A stretch of DNA of 11,849 nt from Treponema sp. (GCA_031276685.1 JAISMQ010000138.1:1-11849); one strand, 5' to 3'. Shown: positions 1 through 6,817, counted from the first letter of the stretch. Numbers and translations: made by a program. Notes: generated by a model not told the origin, from the sequence alone.

Positions 1-790
1 TCACCTGCTCGTTTTTAATGGCGTAGAATTTCTGCGTCATCTGGGGGAGGCCCCAGGTTCCGAAGCTGGTCATAAAGACCAGGGAGAAGATCGTGATGAA
101 CGAAGGCTGCTGCTCCGCCGGGATGTGGGCGCTGTAATTTTCCGCCACTTTTCCTATCATTTCAAAATAACCGCCCCCCCGGTTCGAAAGTACCACTACC
201 ATAATGGCCGCGCCGAAGAACATGATGATCCCCTGGATAAAATCGGTTATCGCGATGGCGAAGTAGCCGCCCAGGATCAGGTACACCCCGGTAAAGGCGA
301 TCATGACGAGCAGGGCGATGTCGTAGGGGATGCCGAAGACCGTTTCAAACAGGTGCCCCAGCCCCTTAAAGACCGATGCGGAGTAGGGGAGGAGGAAGAA
401 GAAGATCACGCTGGCGGCCACGGGTTTCAGGTGCCTGGCCCCGTAGCGTTCCTGGAGGAATTCCGGCATGGTCATGGTATCCAGATTCTGGGTCATCCGC
501 CGGGTCCTGCGGGCCAGGACCAGCCAGGCCGCCCCCGCCCCGATAAGCGCGTTCCCCAGGGCGATCCACAGGGCGTTAAGGCCGAACTGCCAGCCCTGGG
601 TCCCGGCGAAACCGATGAAGATCACGGCGGAAAAGTAGGAGGTTCCGTAGGCCACTGCGGAGACCCAGGGGCCCAGGCTGCGGCCCCCCAGGAAAAAATC
701 CCCCAGGGTCTTGGTTTTCTTCATCCCCCAGATCCCGACGCCGGTCATAACCGCCAGAAAAACCGCCAGAAAGACAATGCCGATGTTCAT
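1..790 (-). CDS. Sodium:solute symporter (SSS family), N-terminal part, cut by left edge
   Basis: A Na+-coupled secondary transporter of the inner membrane; the substrate cannot be told. The reading frame is open from ATG at 790 to the left edge (263 residues seen; the family is usually about 450-550, so roughly half is missing). The start lies directly before a hydrophobic first helix (residues 2-21). A GGRSLGPW loop follows at 35-42, typical of the family, and further hydrophobic helices lie near 43-63, 71-94, 121-140, 155-178 and 183-202. The segment LGGYFAIAITDFIQG (173-187) matches the conserved GG...TD..Q region of SSS proteins, and GTWGLPQMTQKF (244-255) is another family-typical stretch. 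No clear ribosome-binding site precedes the ATG. The gene is divergent from the helicase, with a 100-base gap. PutP (proline), PanF (pantothenate) or sugar-transporting members all remain possible. Confidence 0.88.
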   Translation of the reverse strand, partial: MNIGIVFLAVFLAVMTGVGIWGMKKTKTLGDFFLGGRSLGPWVSAVAYGTSYFSAVIFIGFAGTQGWQFGLNALWIALGNALIGAGAAWLVLARRTRRMTQNLDTMTMPEFLQERYGARHLKPVAASVIFFFLLPYSASVFKGLGHLFETVFGIPYDIALLVMIAFTGVYLILGGYFAIAITDFIQGIIMFFGAAIMVVVLSNRGGGYFEMIGKVAENYSAHIPAEQQPSFITIFSLVFMTSFGTWGLPQMTQKFYAIKNEQV

Positions 791-856
791 AATGAGGTAT
801 TCTACCCGTATCGGCCTTGTTATGTCTGCTGTTTTTGCGTTGCCTGTCGTGCCGCC

Positions 857-885
857 TTCACTTTTCCCCCTTCGGAGTTTATAGT
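857..885 (+). promoter_or_regulatory. Possible sigma-70-type promoter for the helicase gene
   Basis: TTCACT (857-862) and TATAGT (880-885) are separated by 17 bases, a plausible -35/-10 pair in the 100-base divergent gap. If it is used, transcription would start near 891-893, almost on the GTG start codon, and the message would be leaderless or nearly so. GGAG at 874-877 (13 nt before the GTG) and TAAGG at 885-889 (1 nt before it) are poorly placed as ribosome-binding sites, which fits a leaderless message but does not prove it. Apart from this pair and a mirror-strand candidate (see findings), the gap 791-890 shows nothing else. Confidence 0.3.
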
Positions 886-890
886 AAGGC

Positions 891-2198
891 GTGCCAACAT
901 TTGAGGATCTTGGGGTTTTACCCTTCTTTTCTGCCCGCCTTGGAAGGCGGAATATCTACAAACCTACGGATATTCAGCAAAAAGTCATTCCGGAACTGCT
1001 GGAGGGCCGGTCCCTGGCCTTCCGCTCCGCCACCGGGACGGGCAAGACCTTTGCGTACCTTGTCCCCCTGGTCCAGCGCCTTGTCTCCGATGCCGGGCCG
1101 GCCGAAGGGGCCGCGGGCGCTTACGCGGGCCCCGCGATTCTGATCCTGGCGCCCACCTCCGAACTGTGTTCCCAGATCAAGGCCGAGGCGGACTTTCTTT
1201 TGGGCGAATCCGCGCCCGCAGCGCCGGCGGAGGATCCTGCCGATAGCCGGCTTCCGGCGGCTGCGCGGCTTCCGGTGGCGGGGCTGCTCATCGGGTCGGG
1301 GAACCTTAAGCGGCAGATCGAGACGCTGAAAAAGGACCGGCCCGCCGTGGCGGTGGGGAACCCCGGCAGGCTCCTGCTTCTGGCCAAGATGGGGAAGCTC
1401 AGATTCGGCGGCCTCTGTTCGCTGGTTTTTGACGAGGGGGACCGGCTTGCGGCGGATGACCTGCGGGGGGAACCCCTGGACCTTCTGGAAGGTCTTGCCC
1501 GGAGCCGGTCAGGGGGGATTCCGGGCCTTGTCCGCGCCGCCTGTTCCGCCACCCTGTCCCTAAAGAACCTGGAATCCCTGCTTCCCCTTGTGGGGGAGGA
1601 TCTGGCGGTTGTTGAAACCGACGAGCAGGAGATCCTGCGGGAGCGGATACAGCACTGGGCCATCTGGAGCGAGGGCCGCCGGAAAGTAGAGACCCTCCGC
1701 TCCTTTCTGGCGGCGGCACAACCCGAAAAGGCCCTGATCTTTACCGGGCGTTCCTGGGACGCGGAACACATCGTTCCCCGCCTGGGCCACCTGCCCGCCG
1801 CCGCCCTCTACGGCCACATGGAAAAAAAGCGGCGGCGCGGCGCGGTTGCCGCGTTCCGTTCGGGAAAGGTGCGGCTGCTGGTTTCCAGCGATCTGGCCGC
1901 ACGGGGCCTCGATATACCGGGGATTACCCATGTAATCGCCCTGGACGTTCCCCCGGAGGCCGATCTCTACACCCACCGGGCGGGCCGTACCGGCCGGGCG
2001 GGGAAGCGCGGGATCATGGTGAGCATAGGGGACGAGACGGAGATGCGCCGCCTGGCCCTGATAGAAAAGCGGCTGGGCCTTACGGTGTACCCCAAGGAAC
2101 TTTGCCGGGGGCGGATCGTGGCGCCTTCGCCAATGGCGCCCTCGCCGGAGGCGCCCGCTATTGAGGCGGCGCCTGGGGATTTTCCAGCGGGGATATGA
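891..2198 (+). CDS. DEAD-box family ATP-dependent RNA helicase (DEGD variant)
   Basis: An ATP-dependent RNA-unwinding enzyme of superfamily 2, acting in the cytoplasm on rRNA or mRNA structure. All core motifs can be read in the 435 residues. The Q motif has F4 and KPTDIQQ (24-30). Motif I is SATGTGKT (46-53), Ia-like APTSEL (87-92), Ib-like GNPGR (156-160), II DEGD (181-184), III SAT (219-221), IV ALIFTG (281-286), V ARGLDIPG (337-344) and VI HRAGRTGRAG (362-371). Motif II reads DEGD instead of DEAD; the metal- and ATP-contacting D and E are kept. An Ala/Pro-rich insert of about 25 residues (105-130) follows motif Ia, and the protein ends in an Ala/Pro-rich tail (411-435) with no extra domain. 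GTG at 891 is the first possible start after an in-frame stop at 885-887. The last 41 bases overlap the convergent CorC-type gene. Which RhlE/DeaD-like subgroup it belongs to cannot be told. Confidence 0.92.
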   Translation: MPTFEDLGVLPFFSARLGRRNIYKPTDIQQKVIPELLEGRSLAFRSATGTGKTFAYLVPLVQRLVSDAGPAEGAAGAYAGPAILILAPTSELCSQIKAEADFLLGESAPAAPAEDPADSRLPAAARLPVAGLLIGSGNLKRQIETLKKDRPAVAVGNPGRLLLLAKMGKLRFGGLCSLVFDEGDRLAADDLRGEPLDLLEGLARSRSGGIPGLVRAACSATLSLKNLESLLPLVGEDLAVVETDEQEILRERIQHWAIWSEGRRKVETLRSFLAAAQPEKALIFTGRSWDAEHIVPRLGHLPAAALYGHMEKKRRRGAVAAFRSGKVRLLVSSDLAARGLDIPGITHVIALDVPPEADLYTHRAGRTGRAGKRGIMVSIGDETEMRRLALIEKRLGLTVYPKELCRGRIVAPSPMAPSPEAPAIEAAPGDFPAGI

Positions 2199-3480
2199 GT
2201 ACCCGGTCGATCCGGTTGCCGTCCATGCCCAGAATTTTGAATTCAAAGTTCCCGTACACAAAACGCGCCCCGGGCCGGGGTATTTCTTCCGCGATGGAGA
2301 GGATAAAGCCCGCCAGGGTGTGAAAATCCGGGTGATCCTCTCCCGCCAGGCTGTCCAGCCCCAGCACCTTGATGGCGTCGTCAATATTGACGCTGCCCCC
2401 GGCGATCCAGCCGCCGCCCTCCTGGGGGCGGATCTCCTCGTCCTCTCCGGCGGCGGCGGAAAATTCCCCCACAATCTCTTCGACCAGGTCCCGGACGGAC
2501 AGGATGCCGGAAAACCCGCCGTACTCGTCCATCACGAACAGGTAGTCCGTGTTCCCCTTGCGGAACGCCTCGAATGCTTTAAGGGCGGACATGGTTTCCG
2601 GGATAAAGGACACCTTGCGGATAAGGGATCGCAGGCCCTGGCCCAGATCCTGCCAATGCTCCCAGGACGGGTCCTCCGTCATGGCGCGCAGGAGGTCTTC
2701 CCGGTACAGGGCCCCCAGGATATTGTCCAGCGTGTCTTCCGCCACGGGGAAACAGCCCTGGCCCTGTTCTTTTAGGATCATATCCCGGATTTCCTGGGGG
2801 CCCGCATGAATATCCAGCCACTCGACCTCCGACCTGTGGGTCATAAAAGCGCCGGCGGGGCGGTCCCCCAGGTAAAAGACCCCCTCGACCATGGTGCGTT
2901 CCTTGCTCTCCACGACACCGGATTTTTCCCCTTCCGCCAGAGCCCCCCGCAGCTCGTCCTCCGTCATGCCCGCGGCTTCCGCCTTGTCCATGCGGAAGAA
3001 CCGCCGGGCGGCGGCGTTGATAAGGGCGTAGAAACCCAGCAGGGGCCGGCAGGGGAAGGAAAAGAGGCGGACGATGGGGAGGAGCCGGGCGCTTACCTTT
3101 TCCGGGGCGGCGTCGGCGATGATCCGGGGGACAAAGATCCCCAGGATCACCACTGCCAGGCCCAGAATCAGGATCACCAGGGCGGCGGCCCCGCCCGAAG
3201 GCGCGGGGGTATTCCCCAGGACCAGGAAGCCCCCCAGCACCCCCGCGAGGATCCGTAAAAACGCGATCCAGATCCGGCATGCCTGCAGGAAAAACCCGAA
3301 CTTGTCAGCCGCCTCCAGCGCCCGCAGGCAGCCCTGGTCCCCCCCTTCGGCCAGGGAGCGCAGGCGGCCCTTGCGGACGGAGCCAAAGGCCATCTCGGCA
3401 AGGGAAAAGAAGCTTCCCAGCAGAACGGCGGTACAAATAACCAGGATCTGCGGCCATTGGCCGGCTAGTGGCGCGTCCAT
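2158..3480 (-). CDS. CNNM/CorC (HlyC-CorC) family membrane transporter with CBS pair
   Basis: An inner-membrane protein of the CNNM/CorC group, linked in characterised members to Mg2+/Co2+ efflux; the ion used here is not known. The 440 residues show the usual order. First comes a membrane domain (about 8-160) with GSFFSLAEMAFGS (22-34), the family's hallmark first helix. A CBS-domain pair follows (about 205-338, including VMDEYGGFSGILSVRDLVEEIVGE at its end). The last part is the C-terminal CorC_HlyC domain (about 350-435). The length is normal for the family. The helix usually reading like QIG.TL.GIL..G is unusual here (LQACRIWIAFLRILAG, 65-80), so ion specificity may differ. ATG at 3480 overlaps the HD-GYP stop codon by one base (TGATG), with GGAGGAG at 3492-3498 as ribosome-binding site, so translation is probably coupled. 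The 3' end overlaps the convergent helicase gene by 41 bases. Confidence 0.9.
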   Translation of the reverse strand: MDAPLAGQWPQILVICTAVLLGSFFSLAEMAFGSVRKGRLRSLAEGGDQGCLRALEAADKFGFFLQACRIWIAFLRILAGVLGGFLVLGNTPAPSGGAAALVILILGLAVVILGIFVPRIIADAAPEKVSARLLPIVRLFSFPCRPLLGFYALINAAARRFFRMDKAEAAGMTEDELRGALAEGEKSGVVESKERTMVEGVFYLGDRPAGAFMTHRSEVEWLDIHAGPQEIRDMILKEQGQGCFPVAEDTLDNILGALYREDLLRAMTEDPSWEHWQDLGQGLRSLIRKVSFIPETMSALKAFEAFRKGNTDYLFVMDEYGGFSGILSVRDLVEEIVGEFSAAAGEDEEIRPQEGGGWIAGGSVNIDDAIKVLGLDSLAGEDHPDFHTLAGFILSIAEEIPRPGARFVYGNFEFKILGMDGNRIDRVLISPLENPQAPPQ

Positions 3481-4613
3481 CAGTCGCCGATCTCCTCCCT
3501 GGTAAGGGGCCGGAGGATCCTCAGGCCGTCCAGGGAAGTTTCCTGTGTCCTGGTTTTTCCGTCGGGGTTCAGTTCCCCAAAGATCTGCACGATGGGGAAC
3601 CGGGGGTTTTCGGGGTTAACATCCACCACCTGCCCCTTTTTCCCGCTGGAAAGCAGGACGTAGAGCCCGATGGGGTAGATTGACAGGGAATAAACCAGGG
3701 CGCGGATCGCAGCGTCATCGTACTGCTTCCCCTCGTTTTTAAGCAGTTCCACTATCCCCGTGTATTCGTCACGGGCCTCCCGGTGGGGCCGGTAGGAGGA
3801 AATGGCGTCGTAGGAACAGGCCACGGCGATAATTTTTGAGTACAGGCTGATCTTGTCGGAGGTAAGGCGCCGGGGGTAGCCGGCGCCGTTTTCCCGCTCG
3901 TGGTGTTCCAGGGCGGCAAGGCTTACCGCCAGGGGGAAGCCGTATTCCTTGAGGGTGTTGTAGCCCAGGGCAGGGTGCTTGTAGATCATCGTTCGCTCCT
4001 CCGGGGAAAGGGTCCGGGAATTAAGGTAAATCTTCGCGGGAAGCTTGATCATGCCGATCTCGTGGAACAGGGCCGCGACCCCAAGTTCAATAAGCCTGTG
4101 GGGGGGCAGTTTGAGGTAGAGCCCGATGATGACGGCGATAATTGTCGATTTTGCCGTGTGGGCGATAAGGTAGTCTTCTTTGACATTTTCCATGTTTTTA
4201 AGCACCCGCAGCAGGTAACGCTGATCCTCGCGGATCCGGCCCAGGAACACCTTTGCCTGTTCCGCCACGCGGTTAAAACTGACGGGTTCCCCCATAAAGA
4301 CTGCGGAAAAAAGTTCGTTTATGTAGGCCTTTAGTTCCTGGCAAAATTGTTCCGCCCATTTTATTTTTTCCGCGTCGGCCAGGGCTGCGGCCCGCGCCAG
4401 GTTGACGACCGACCCCCCCCCCGTCCCGCCGGAATAGCTGTCCCTGGGCTCCCCGTCGCTTAAAACTTCCCGGAAATCCCAGTCCGACAGGGTTTGGATC
4501 AGTTCCGCCGTAAAGGGCATTTCCGGCGCGGCGACCAGAAAATTGGCGTCCAGGTATACGGGTTCGGTAAAAAAATAGTTGGGCGGAATATCTCTAACCG
4601 TGTAACTCTTCAT
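3480..4613 (-). CDS. HD-GYP domain protein, probable cyclic-di-GMP phosphodiesterase or sensor
   Basis: HD-GYP proteins are metal-dependent hydrolases of cyclic dinucleotides (c-di-GMP, in some cases cGAMP). In the 377 residues the domain runs from about 148 to 320: H152, H184-E185, H213 in a KHPALG block, H237-H238, GYP at 245-247 and YDA at 268-270 followed by RP at 275-276. Two signature positions differ from the family: the HDxGK motif reads HEIGM (184-188), so the metal-binding Asp is Glu and the Lys is Met. The N-terminal 145 residues show no domain I can name and no membrane segment, so the protein is probably cytoplasmic. Codons 64-67 contain a run of ten G (4413-4422). ATG at 4613 has GGAG at 4618-4621, four bases upstream. 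The CorC-type gene follows with a one-base overlap. It could be an active enzyme with altered metals or a degenerate binding protein. Confidence 0.88.
   Translation of the reverse strand: MKSYTVRDIPPNYFFTEPVYLDANFLVAAPEMPFTAELIQTLSDWDFREVLSDGEPRDSYSGGTGGGSVVNLARAAALADAEKIKWAEQFCQELKAYINELFSAVFMGEPVSFNRVAEQAKVFLGRIREDQRYLLRVLKNMENVKEDYLIAHTAKSTIIAVIIGLYLKLPPHRLIELGVAALFHEIGMIKLPAKIYLNSRTLSPEERTMIYKHPALGYNTLKEYGFPLAVSLAALEHHERENGAGYPRRLTSDKISLYSKIIAVACSYDAISSYRPHREARDEYTGIVELLKNEGKQYDDAAIRALVYSLSIYPIGLYVLLSSGKKGQVVDVNPENPRFPIVQIFGELNPDGKTRTQETSLDGLRILRPLTREEIGD
4413..4422 (-). repeat. Homopolymeric G10 tract inside the HD-GYP gene (candidate phase-variation site)
   Basis: Ten consecutive G on the coding strand (C on the plus strand) span codons 64-67 of the HD-GYP gene. 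It is the longest single-base run I found in the window; others reach about seven. Loss of one G puts TAA in frame at 4361-4363, and gain of one G puts TAA in frame at 4273-4275. Both stops come before the HD-GYP domain. Tracts of this kind are known slippage sites in treponemes and other bacteria; variation here is inferred, not seen. Confidence 0.6.
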
Positions 4614-4646
4614 GGTTCTCCGGGCTCCGCGTTCCGGAACCTATTA

Positions 4647-4674
4647 TTGACAGAATTTTCCAATCCTCTATCAT
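4647..4674 (+). promoter_or_regulatory. Sigma-70-type promoter for the membrane protein-alaA unit
   Basis: A perfect -35 box TTGACA (4647-4652) is followed after 16 bases by TATCAT (4669-4674), a five-of-six -10 box, in an AT-rich patch of a GC-rich window. Transcription would start near 4681-4683 and leave a leader of about 94 bases before the TTG start at 4776. It lies in the 162-base divergent gap between the HD-GYP gene and this unit. No equally good pair was found for the minus strand. Confidence 0.5.
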
Positions 4675-4718
4675 AGAATTTGTCATGGGATTCCCGTTCC
4701 CAGTTGCTAAAAAATTAC

Positions 4719-4755
4719 GGGGCCGGTTCAAAAATCGCCATTTTAAGGCGGCCCC
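4719..4755 (+). promoter_or_regulatory. Leader hairpin upstream of the membrane protein gene
   Basis: GGGGCCG (4719-4725) can pair perfectly with CGGCCCC (4749-4755). Inside that loop AAAAT (4731-4735) can pair with ATTTT (4740-4744) around a CGCC loop. The outer stem ends eight bases before the AGGAG ribosome-binding site (4763-4767). No U-run follows, so it does not look like a terminator. It could affect mRNA stability or ribosome access. Its function is inferred from position only. Confidence 0.35.
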
Positions 4756-4762
4756 TCGTTAT

Positions 4763-4767
4763 AGGAG
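4763..4767 (+). promoter_or_regulatory. Ribosome-binding site AGGAG that fixes a TTG start
   Basis: AGGAG stands eight bases before TTG at 4776-4778, a near-ideal spacing. The frame is open further upstream to another TTG at 4680, but that codon has no ribosome-binding site and lies at or before the predicted transcription start. The 4776 start is therefore preferred, and it places a membrane helix at the N-terminus. Confidence 0.7.
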
Positions 4768-4775
4768 AATTTTTC

Positions 4776-5591
4776 TTGAAATTCAAAGCCTTTTTCCTGT
4801 TTTTTAATGGTATCATCGCGGCTTTTTTACTGGCCATCCTCTTTATGCCCATGGTGGGGGGCGGTTTTGTCAGCCCCTGGGACCGCAGCCTGTGGATGTC
4901 GCTGTGGCCCATCGCGGCGGTCCTTGCCACTACTTTAATCATACTGGATATCTACTATTTTTTCAACAGAAAACTCTTCCGCCTGCTTGAGCGGGAAGAC
5001 TGGCCCGCCCTTTCGGCGTACCTGGAAACCCGCTTTATGCGGCGGGGCCGCTACCCCGCGCAGTTGACGCGGCTTTTCGTGAACACCTGCCTGGTCATGT
5101 CCGATTCCCGGTCGGTGCTGGATCTGGAAAACAGGCTTATGCTCGTAAGGCCCGCCCTGGTCGAACGAAACGCCCTTGTCTTTGGGGTCGCCCATATTCT
5201 GGCCAAAGACTTTGGCGGGGCCCTGCGTTTTTTTGCCGCCCGCGACCGGGGGGACCTGGCGAAGCGCCCCAGGCAGTGGATTGCCTGGTACCACGGTTTC
5301 TCGATGCTGCTGGAAAAGCAGTTTTTGAATGCGGCGGAAAAATTCCGCTTCCTTGCGCGGGAAGCCCGTGACCCGGTGGTGGCGGCCCTGGCCGCGTGGT
5401 TCCTTGCGGACAACCTTTCCAGGGCGACTTCATTCCTGGAGGAAGCCGCCGCCGCGCGGGAGCGGGTCCGCGGCGTCCTGAAAGCGCGGAAGGACTGGGA
5501 ACGGGAGCTTGCCAGGACCGAAAACGAGATATACACGGCAATCGTGCGGAGGTATATCAATGACGCGGGAAATTGGATATACCAGACTTAG
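4776..5591 (+). CDS. Uncharacterised two-helix membrane protein
   Basis: I do not recognise this 271-residue protein. It opens with a hydrophobic segment (about 2-24) and a second one (about 37-60) separated by a short loop rich in Gly and Trp. The remaining 210 residues are soluble and mostly helical in character. They are rich in Arg, Ala and Leu, with alternating hydrophobic patterning that resembles helical-hairpin repeat proteins; no clear TPR signature can be read. By the positive-inside rule the large domain should be cytoplasmic (RRGR and many Arg/Lys after helix 2). The chosen start is TTG at 4776, set by AGGAG; an in-frame TTG at 4680 would add 32 residues. The stop codon TAG overlaps the ribosome-binding site of alaA, and the gap is 11 bases, so the two are co-transcribed. 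No role in alanine metabolism can be claimed from this. Confidence 0.75.
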   Translation: MKFKAFFLFFNGIIAAFLLAILFMPMVGGGFVSPWDRSLWMSLWPIAAVLATTLIILDIYYFFNRKLFRLLEREDWPALSAYLETRFMRRGRYPAQLTRLFVNTCLVMSDSRSVLDLENRLMLVRPALVERNALVFGVAHILAKDFGGALRFFAARDRGDLAKRPRQWIAWYHGFSMLLEKQFLNAAEKFRFLAREARDPVVAALAAWFLADNLSRATSFLEEAAAARERVRGVLKARKDWERELARTENEIYTAIVRRYINDAGNWIYQT

Positions 5592-5602
5592 GATGGTGCA
5601 AC

Positions 5603-6817
5603 GTGAAGGTATTTGAAAAATCCGCCAAGCTGGAAAAGGTCTGCTACGATATCCGGGGGCCGGTGCTGAAAGAGGCCAAGCGCCTGGAGGACGAGGGGTT
5701 CCGCATCCTTAAACTGAACATCGGGAATCCCGCGACCTTTGGCTTTAACGCCCCCGACGAGATCATCCACGACATGATCATTAATCTGCGCAACGCCCAG
5801 GGCTACTCCGATTCCCGCGGCCTTTTTTCCGCACGGAAGGCGGTCATGCAGGATTTCCAGTCCAGGGGGATCCTGGACGCGGAGATCGACGATATCTGGA
5901 TAGGCAACGGGGTAAGCGAGCTTATCATGATCGCCATGCAGGGGCTTTTGGACACCGGGGACGAGGTTCTTATCCCCATGCCCGACTACCCCCTGTGGAC
6001 CGCCGCGGTTACCCTGGCGGGGGGAAGGGCGGTGCATTACCTTTGCGACGAAAGCGCCGGATGGGCCCCCGATCTGGACGATATCCGGTCCCAGTTGAGC
6101 GAGCGGACCAAGGCCATCGTCGTGATCAACCCCAACAACCCCACGGGGGCCGTCTACGACCGGGCCACGCTGGAGGGGATCGCCGCCATTGCGCGGGAAC
6201 ACGGGCTTATCGTCTACGCCGACGAGATCTACGACCGGATCACCTACGACGGGGCGCGGCACATCATGATGGCGTCTATCGCGGGGGACATTCTGACGGT
6301 TACGTTTAACGGCCTGAGCAAGGCGTACCGGGCCGCGGGTTTCCGTTCCGGCTGGATGGTCCTTTCGGGGAACAAGAAGGCCGCCGCCGGGTACATAGAC
6401 GGGCTGGAGATGCTCTCCAACATGCGGCTCTGCGCCAACGTGCCCGCCCAGTACGCCATTCAGACCGCCCTGGGGGGCTACCAGAGCATCAACGATCTGG
6501 TGCTTCCGGGGGGCCGCCTTAAAGAACAGCGGGATACTGCGGTGCGCCTGGTGAACAGCATCGGCGGCCTTTCGGTGGTGGAACCCCGCGGGGCCCTGTA
6601 CTGTTTCCCCAAAATTGACGTGCAGCGTTTCAACATTACCGATGACGAGCGCTTTGTCATGGATCTGCTGCGGGAACAGCGCATCCTCCTGGTCCACGGC
6701 ACGGGCTTTAACTGGAAGGCCCCGGATCATTTCCGCCTGGTCTTCCTCCCGGACAAGGATACCCTGTCGGACGCGCTGCACCGCCTGGGGGTTTTTTTGG
6801 AGCATTACCGGCAGTAG
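5603..6817 (+). CDS. alaA: Alanine-synthesising aminotransferase AlaA (pyruvate-glutamate transaminase)
   Basis: A cytoplasmic PLP enzyme transferring the amino group of glutamate to pyruvate to make L-alanine. The 404 residues match remembered E. coli AlaA (405 residues) closely over the whole length, including KSAKLEKVCYDIRGPVLKEA near the start, GNGVSELI (101-108), INPNNPTGAVY (175-185) and RLCANVPAQ (275-283). Expected class I fold aminotransferase residues are present: Asn in NPNNPTG, D207 in YADEIYD, the PLP-binding lysine K240 in FNGLSKAYR, and R378 in DHFRLV for the substrate carboxylate. The start is GTG at 5603, with AGGA at 5590-5593 nine bases upstream. A longer frame from TTG at 5573 would overlap the preceding gene and lacks a site. 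It is the second gene of its unit. The tail-to-tail gap to telA is only 8 bases, with no terminator visible. Confidence 0.95.
   Translation: MKVFEKSAKLEKVCYDIRGPVLKEAKRLEDEGFRILKLNIGNPATFGFNAPDEIIHDMIINLRNAQGYSDSRGLFSARKAVMQDFQSRGILDAEIDDIWIGNGVSELIMIAMQGLLDTGDEVLIPMPDYPLWTAAVTLAGGRAVHYLCDESAGWAPDLDDIRSQLSERTKAIVVINPNNPTGAVYDRATLEGIAAIAREHGLIVYADEIYDRITYDGARHIMMASIAGDILTVTFNGLSKAYRAAGFRSGWMVLSGNKKAAAGYIDGLEMLSNMRLCANVPAQYAIQTALGGYQSINDLVLPGGRLKEQRDTAVRLVNSIGGLSVVEPRGALYCFPKIDVQRFNITDDERFVMDLLREQRILLVHGTGFNWKAPDHFRLVFLPDKDTLSDALHRLGVFLEHYRQ

Noticed and set aside
174..180. C7 run in the symporter, and similar seven-base runs elsewhere (such as 4100-4106)
   Set aside because: Runs of seven are expected in sequence this GC-rich; only the ten-base run stands out.
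125..904. A 259-codon plus-strand open frame at the left end
   Set aside because: It is antisense to the symporter, whose translation shows clear family motifs; the plus-strand product is a low-complexity mix of Gly, Pro, Asp and Gln.
2121..2160. Short GC-rich repeated motif in the helicase tail, considered as a REP-like element
   Set aside because: It is explained by an Ala/Pro/Ser-rich coding tail with the codon bias of the gene; no clean dyad or repeat unit is visible.
1560..2474. A 304-codon minus-strand frame across the helicase and CorC-type gene ends
   Set aside because: It crosses two real genes in wrong frames and shows no domain.
4680..4775. In-frame extension of the membrane protein gene to a TTG at 4680
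   Set aside because: The TTG has no ribosome-binding site and lies at or before the predicted transcription start; AGGAG before the TTG at 4776 is far better.
5573..5602. In-frame extension of alaA to a TTG at 5573
   Set aside because: It would overlap the upstream gene without a ribosome-binding site; E. coli AlaA begins at nearly the same point as the GTG at 5603.
5588..6805. A 405-codon open frame on the minus strand across alaA
   Set aside because: It mirrors a strongly supported gene, its translation has no recognisable motif, and long antisense frames are common in GC-rich genes.
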